Below, one piece after another: positions 23,448 through 27,753 of a stretch of 27,753 nt of DNA. This DNA comes from an uncultured Methanobrevibacter sp. (lineage in GTDB: Archaea; Methanobacteriota; Methanobacteria; Methanobacteriales; Methanobacteriaceae), in NCBI GenBank assembly GCA_905235495.1, contig CAJOMK010000001.1, positions 1-27,753 on the forward strand, in the 5' to 3' direction. The notes beneath the pieces were generated by a model that was not told where the DNA came from, did no database searches, and saw nothing but the letters and a program-made list of their open reading frames with translations. Position numbers and translations under genes: made by a program. Position 1 is the stretch's first letter, and each line of letters starts with the position of its first letter.

Positions 23448-23556
23448 TTTAATTTCTCCATTATATAATAAAAAGATTAATCATCATTTAATTCATTTAA
23501 TTACAATTATCATTCAATTATTATTAAATTATTATTAAATTATCATTCAAAAATAT

Positions 23557-24396
23557 CTATTCATCAATATTCTTATTTTTAAAACCTTCATAAACAATAT
23601 TTTCCAAATCACAGAAACGTCTGAATTTCTCTTCCTCTTCAATTTCCTCATGTGCATGAGCTACTAGTCCAGGAAGTCTTCCAATCATAAAAATTCCTAA
23701 ACCTAAAGAGCTGTCAAAGCCCAAATCGGAAAGTAACCCTGCATTTGCACCATCAACATTCAAGCAGATTCCTTTTCTTTCAGATAAAATGCTTTCGATG
23801 ACAAGGGCCAATTTTGTATGTGGACCAATAGAAGATTCCAATATTGCCAAATCCAATAGCCTAACTGCACGAGGGTCCTTATAATGATACCTATGACCAT
23901 AACCGGGAATTCTTTCAGATTCTGACTCATATTTATCTACAATTTCAATAGCTTTTCTTGCTATTTTATTATTAATATCCTTATCATCAGTCTCTTCAAG
24001 ATTCAATGAACTTATGGACTTCTGGAACAATTCCATTGCCTTTTCAATTGCTCCTGCATGGTTTTTACCAAAGGACAATAAACCACCTGCAACAGCATTG
24101 TTGATATTTGCTCCTGAAGAAGCAATCAATCTTGCAGACTGAGTGCTTGGAGGAGTAACCCCATGATCACAGAATGAAACCAATATGTGATTAAACATCT
24201 TGGATTCCCTCTCATCAGGTAACCTTTCCCTAAGAATTAAAAATACCATTTCAGCAAAACTAAGATTTGTAATCAAATCTTCCTGATTATAACCTCTGGT
24301 AACCAATTCATTAGGTTTTACATCAGTAATCTTAGTTTTAATGCTGTGTTCAGGAAATTTAAAACCATTTTTAGTAGGTTTCAGATTATCATTCAT
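23557..24396 (-). CDS. Short citrate synthase / citryl-CoA lyase-like enzyme
   Basis: The family joins acyl-CoA to a 2-oxo acid or cleaves citryl-CoA. The catalytic triad of citrate synthase is present as His113 (FGKNHAGA), His168 (PGYGHRYH) and Asp215 (NVDGANAG). Arg240 in GRLPGLVAHAHEE is the likely substrate contact, and DHGVTPPSTQSAR is the usual helix start. At 279 residues it is about 100 short of ordinary citrate synthase. It lacks much of the N-terminal region, as citryl-CoA lyases and some methylcitrate or CoA-lyase relatives do. AGGAGAA lies just before the ATG. It lies downstream of fumarase-alpha-like, TIM-barrel and MmgE/PrpD genes. Whether it makes or breaks the C-C bond, and with which acyl-CoA, cannot be seen. 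Confidence 0.85.
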   Translation of the reverse strand: MNDNLKPTKNGFKFPEHSIKTKITDVKPNELVTRGYNQEDLITNLSFAEMVFLILRERLPDERESKMFNHILVSFCDHGVTPPSTQSARLIASSGANINNAVAGGLLSFGKNHAGAIEKAMELFQKSISSLNLEETDDKDINNKIARKAIEIVDKYESESERIPGYGHRYHYKDPRAVRLLDLAILESSIGPHTKLALVIESILSERKGICLNVDGANAGLLSDLGFDSSLGLGIFMIGRLPGLVAHAHEEIEEEEKFRRFCDLENIVYEGFKNKNIDE

Positions 24397-24666
24397 AATA
24401 TTCTCCTAATAATAAAATAATTTATAAGTTAAATAAATAATCTTAAATAATCTTAAATAATTTAAATTAATCTCAATTAATATAATTAATCTAATTTATC
24501 TCAATTAATAAATTAGTATTATTAATCTTAATTAATCTCAATTAATAAATTAGTATTATTAATCTTAATTAATCTCAATTAATAAATTAGTATTATTAAT
24601 CTTAATTAATCTCAATATAATATCATTTTTTCTAATATATAATTATATTTTTTTTAACTAATATAA
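24397..24666. other. 270-bp gap between hydratase and citrate synthase-like genes
   Basis: Most of it is the 37-bp tandem repeat described separately. On the reverse strand CTTATAAATT (24419-24428) is a possible box A for the citrate synthase-like gene, so that gene may have its own promoter. No coding frame is visible. Confidence 0.5.
24499..24617. repeat. 37-bp tandem repeat, 3.2 copies
   Basis: Identical units lie at 24499-24535, 24536-24572 and 24573-24609, with a partial fourth. Each unit begins TCTCAATTAATAAATTAG and ends TTAATTAA. The copies have no spacers, so this is a minisatellite and not a CRISPR. Confidence 0.92.
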
Positions 24667-25551
24667 CTAGAATTCAAAGCTTGAAACTCTTGGCTCTACA
24701 AAACATGCAGGTCTTGTTGCCACTATTCTTACTCCACTTGCCCTTTGAGAGCCTATATTTACAAAAGAGCCAAGTACAGTTGTTTTTCCACCAAGCCCTA
24801 AAGGACCTATGTTTGTCTTGTTTAACTCCTCTGTAATGTATTTCTCTATTTCAGACTGATTGTTCAGATTACCATGAGCCATAGCTCTCAATATCAATGC
24901 ATTTGCCTCGAAGTGGGTTCTTCCAACCCCAATAGCTGGAATTGAAGGTGTGCAACCTAACATAGCCAAAGATTCCTTTAACCAATCCAAAGCTTCAGAA
25001 AAAACTATATTTGAATCTCTTTTATGGAAAACCCTATAGGTCTTTGCCCTTATTTCAGGACCTCCACCTTCTAATAGAACAGTGACCTTTATTTTATCGT
25101 CATCCACTCCAATAATTCTTCCACAAGTGGATTCATCTTTTTGCTCTATTAAAAATGAAGCAGGCTTCATCATATTGGATTCATTGTAAAGACCTTGTGA
25201 TTGCTCAATACGTTCTATATCATTTCCTTTAACTGCCATTGGCCTTCCAGGAAATTTATCCAGTCCTTGAGCAATGCCTTCATTGATGTCATTGAAAAAG
25301 TTTTTAGGAATTTCCCTATTCTTGCCAATTTCGATTAGAACATGTGGAATTCCAGTATCATCACATAATGGAAGCTTATTTTCTTTAGCTACCTTAAAGT
25401 TTTCAATCATCTGTTCCAAAGCCCAAACTGCATTTTCATTATCAAGTTCCTTTTCCAATTTCAAGGCATTTTCATATGCAATCAATCTATCTTCACTATA
25501 TGAATTGCCTGCACTCACAACTGCATTTTGAACTTTTTCAATCAAATCCAT
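24667..25551 (-). CDS. Class I fumarase/tartrate dehydratase-type alpha subunit, divergent
   Basis: Class I hydro-lyases use a [4Fe-4S] cluster to add or remove water from fumarate, mesaconate, tartrate or similar acids. Three cysteines are spaced as in alpha subunits: Cys63 in PLCDDTG, Cys200 in LGCTPSIPAIGVG and Cys283 near the C terminus in RPACFVEP. NIGPLGLGGKTTVLG is the substrate loop. The second and third cysteine contexts differ from the standard PCPPxxxGIG and QCWADRR, so the substrate may not be fumarate. The 294-residue length fits alpha alone. No beta subunit is in the window. The start ATG 25551 has only a weak TTGAT site. It follows the TIM-barrel gene after 48 bases. Confidence 0.87.
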   Translation of the reverse strand: MDLIEKVQNAVVSAGNSYSEDRLIAYENALKLEKELDNENAVWALEQMIENFKVAKENKLPLCDDTGIPHVLIEIGKNREIPKNFFNDINEGIAQGLDKFPGRPMAVKGNDIERIEQSQGLYNESNMMKPASFLIEQKDESTCGRIIGVDDDKIKVTVLLEGGGPEIRAKTYRVFHKRDSNIVFSEALDWLKESLAMLGCTPSIPAIGVGRTHFEANALILRAMAHGNLNNQSEIEKYITEELNKTNIGPLGLGGKTTVLGSFVNIGSQRASGVRIVATRPACFVEPRVSSFEF

Positions 25552-25599
25552 AGTATCAACAATAATTCTAATTTGAAAAAACGAAAAAATTATAATTTT

Positions 25600-26478
25600 T
25601 TATAATCTACTCATTATAGCTTCAGGATAATGCCTTTCAATTAAATCTCTAATCAATGCAACTTGTTTTGCTCTTTTGCGAGCCTCTTTTTCAGTTGTGT
25701 CCCAACTGTGATGCTTTGCAACAGATCCACCAGTCTTCAAATAGACTGGGCTTGCAACCCTAATCATTTCAGGAACTTCATAATGACGTATGAAACCTCC
25801 TGTTGACTTTGGATTTTCAGTATGGATATCTATAGGAATGTCTATTGCATCACGTAGAGAAGCCAACATTGGAATCTGAAGGTCCCTTACTGGATTAAGT
25901 GAGTTTAATCCTATTGATTCAAACAATTTAGCTGAAGCAGGATTTGAACAGCCTGCATGAGCAGATACCTTGAATTTAAGGTCTTTTGGCAATTCACCCG
26001 CATCTCTCATTTTAGCCAGTGCATAAAGCAATCCTTCATCATATAGCAATATGCCACGAACTCCCAATTCTACAGCTCTTTTAACATCTTCAATAGCATA
26101 AACAAGATTATTGTATCCTCTTAATCTGTATCCTATACGTTTTCCCTCTTCTGTTTGAACTGTAGCACTTGTATCATAAGGAGCCCTTGGACCAACTGCC
26201 AAGAACAATTGAATATTTGTACTCTTAGCCAAATCAACCATTTCACTGATTTCATCATCTAATAAAAACATGATTCCTTTGGTTTGAGTGGCTCTGTGAA
26301 TAGTTAGATTATAATCATCACATGCATTTAAAAGAGATTCAAGTGCGGAAGGACCTTGTATTCCCGGAACTTCAAATCTGTATTGCCCTCCATCTTCAAA
26401 TCGCTTATCTGATATGTAATCATCATGCAATTCATTTATTCCTAATTTAGCTAATGATTTTTTAGTTTCATCCATCAT
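25600..26478 (-). CDS. TIM-barrel-like protein, U32-like, function unknown
   Basis: I do not recognise a proven function. The alternating strand-helix pattern suggests a TIM barrel: GIMFLLDDEI, IQLFLAVGPRAP, VRGILLYDEGLLYALAKM, LKFKVSAHAGCSNP, LNSLNPVRDLQIPMLASL, IDIPIDIHTENPKSTGGF and ASPVYLKTGGS. Similar proteins are often labelled U32 peptidase, but I see no clear protease site. Conserved-looking acids and His in DIHTENP and HAGC could bind a metal and a carboxylate substrate. I start at ATG 26478, four bases after GTGAT; ATG 26475 is equally possible, and the frame also extends to 26511 without a ribosome site. Its place between MmgE/PrpD and a hydro-lyase suggests an enzyme on a small organic acid, perhaps a lyase or epimerase. 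Confidence 0.75.
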   Translation of the reverse strand: MMDETKKSLAKLGINELHDDYISDKRFEDGGQYRFEVPGIQGPSALESLLNACDDYNLTIHRATQTKGIMFLLDDEISEMVDLAKSTNIQLFLAVGPRAPYDTSATVQTEEGKRIGYRLRGYNNLVYAIEDVKRAVELGVRGILLYDEGLLYALAKMRDAGELPKDLKFKVSAHAGCSNPASAKLFESIGLNSLNPVRDLQIPMLASLRDAIDIPIDIHTENPKSTGGFIRHYEVPEMIRVASPVYLKTGGSVAKHHSWDTTEKEARKRAKQVALIRDLIERHYPEAIMSRL

Positions 26479-26566
26479 AAAAATCACTTTCAATAAAAAA
26501 TCAATAATCAAAATATCAATATTAAAATATCATAATTTAAAATATCAAAATCAAATAATATAAATT

Positions 26567-27753
26567 TTATAAACCTAATTCTTCAAAGACTTCACTAATT
26601 GAATAATCTTCCATATGTTTTATTATTTGTAACTTATTCATATTAAACTTAGGATTTAAAAGCCTGAATTTTTCTAAAATATCCTCTTCCATCAAAGGAT
26701 TTTCCGCTTCTCCCAATGGATAAAATGTGGTGTTCTCCTTGGAAAAACCATCATCAAACTCAATTATTACTTTAGATGGTCTTTTTTCAGGAGTCAATTT
26801 ATCTAATTCATCGTTGCTTGAAATCTTAATCTTATTTGCAAGGGATTTGATTCTTAAGATTTCCTCTTCCTTTGAATCTTCATCAAAAAGACCATTATCA
26901 ATCAATTCATCAATTGTATCCAAACTTAAATCATCACAAAACAATGCAATAGCTACTGCATAAGGCAAGGATTGCTTTAAATCCTGCTCATTCTTAGGAT
27001 TGTAATTATCATGTTCACTTGCCACATTATATGTTTCTATCTCAATTGAATCAATATCATCAAAATTCATATCCAAATCACCCATTTCCTCCTTCAGATT
27101 TAATGTAGAGTCAATAGCTGAATGAATATGCCTACAAAATGGATATTTCTTCAGATAGACATTGATTATATGGAATCTGTTTAAATTTATATCAATGAAA
27201 TGAGATAATTCATCATCATCACAATGCTTTTCATATAAGTCACAAGCCATGGCTTTTATGAATCCCTCTTTTCCATCAATCAATGATTCACCACCTGTGA
27301 ATCCATTTTTAGCCAAGAATGCTGATAAGATAGCATTGTAAACTGCATTTCCAACATGTATGGATTTCCCCATTGTACCTGCATGATCTGCTTCAAGAAG
27401 CCCAGATGATTGGGTAGCACATAAACCTAAACAATGTTCTGTCTTTTCCTGGCTTAATTTCAAAAGCTTTGAAGCAACTGCTCCACTTGCAATTGAACCT
27501 ACTGTACCAGTGCTATGAAATCCTTGATTTCTGTGATTAGGATTGACAAGCATTCCAAGTGCAATAGCTACTTCGTAGCCAATAATAACACTTTCAAAAA
27601 ACTCTTCTGCACTTATATCCAATCCCAAATTATCATCTGAGACCATAGCCAAAATTGTTGAAAACACTACTGATCCAGGATGCAATTGTGCAAATCTATG
27701 ACCATCATCCAAATCCAAGCTATGAGATGCAATTCCATTGATAAAACCCTTAT
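26567..27753 (-). CDS. MmgE/PrpD family dehydratase, N-terminus beyond right edge
   Basis: The family includes 2-methylcitrate dehydratase and cis-aconitate decarboxylase, which act on tricarboxylates without an iron-sulfur cluster. The frame is open to the window edge, with NGIASHSLDLDDGHRFAQLHPG, the conserved H-x-LD-DD...HP segment. A long all-helical domain follows (GYEVAIALGMLVN, FHSTGTVGSIASGAVASKLL), then the C-terminal lid domain (KYPFCRHIHSAIDSTL). About 395 of an expected 440-460 residues are visible. A TTG at 27718 is inside the conserved segment and is not the start. It is the first visible gene of the cluster, 55-90 bases before the TIM-barrel gene. The substrate is not determined. 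Confidence 0.9.
   Translation of the reverse strand, partial: KGFINGIASHSLDLDDGHRFAQLHPGSVVFSTILAMVSDDNLGLDISAEEFFESVIIGYEVAIALGMLVNPNHRNQGFHSTGTVGSIASGAVASKLLKLSQEKTEHCLGLCATQSSGLLEADHAGTMGKSIHVGNAVYNAILSAFLAKNGFTGGESLIDGKEGFIKAMACDLYEKHCDDDELSHFIDINLNRFHIINVYLKKYPFCRHIHSAIDSTLNLKEEMGDLDMNFDDIDSIEIETYNVASEHDNYNPKNEQDLKQSLPYAVAIALFCDDLSLDTIDELIDNGLFDEDSKEEEILRIKSLANKIKISSNDELDKLTPEKRPSKVIIEFDDGFSKENTTFYPLGEAENPLMEEDILEKFRLLNPKFNMNKLQIIKHMEDYSISEVFEELGL

Noticed and set aside
24499..24617. Possible CRISPR array
   Set aside because: The 37-bp units abut with no spacers and there are no cas genes, so it is a plain tandem repeat.

Overview
The window is chromosomal DNA of a very AT-rich methanogenic archaeon, most likely Methanobrevibacter (Methanobacteriales). 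It carries archaeal transcription factor B, H/ACA RNP protein Gar1, archaeal-type DnaG, an XerA-like recombinase and a complete A1AO ATP synthase operon in the order H-I-K-E-C-F-A-B-D. Promoters look archaeal (TATA-like box A). Ribosome binding sites are of the GGAGG or GGTGAT kind. The genus call rests on gene content, base composition and remembered family sequences, not on a search.

Left part (1-6145). The start of a secreted protein gene runs off the left edge. Next comes a decayed IS1182-like element (595-2382) with matching terminal inverted repeats and a transposase broken by five frameshifts and a stop. Reverse-strand tfb and gar1 follow, separated by two copies of a hairpin repeat. 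After them lie a forward Sir2 deacylase gene and a reverse RraA-like gene.

Middle part (6146-12565). About 1.1 kb of extremely AT-rich DNA precedes dnaG, which ends in a stem plus T-tract terminator. Then come xerA, an ATP-grasp ligase gene, a 51-residue membrane protein gene, tRNA-Gln(UUG) and a YgjV-like membrane protein gene.

ATP synthase part (12770-22090). Nine reverse-strand genes are transcribed from about 22.06 kb down to a tandem stem-loop terminator near 12.8 kb. H and I supply the peripheral stalk and ion channel. K is the rotor, a fused pair of hairpins each carrying a complete Na+-type signature. E, C, F and D are stalk subunits, and A and B are the head. The only large gap in the operon is the structured 251-nt spacer just before ahaK.

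Right part (22.5-27.75 kb). A small membrane protein gene appears split by a frameshift. A nitroreductase gene follows. Upstream of it lies a reverse-strand metabolic cluster: MmgE/PrpD (cut by the right edge), a TIM-barrel-like protein of unclear function, a divergent class I fumarase-type alpha subunit and a short citrate synthase/citryl-CoA lyase-like enzyme. Together these suggest an undescribed tricarboxylate route, resembling a methylcitrate or citrate cycle, and this is the best candidate for something new here.
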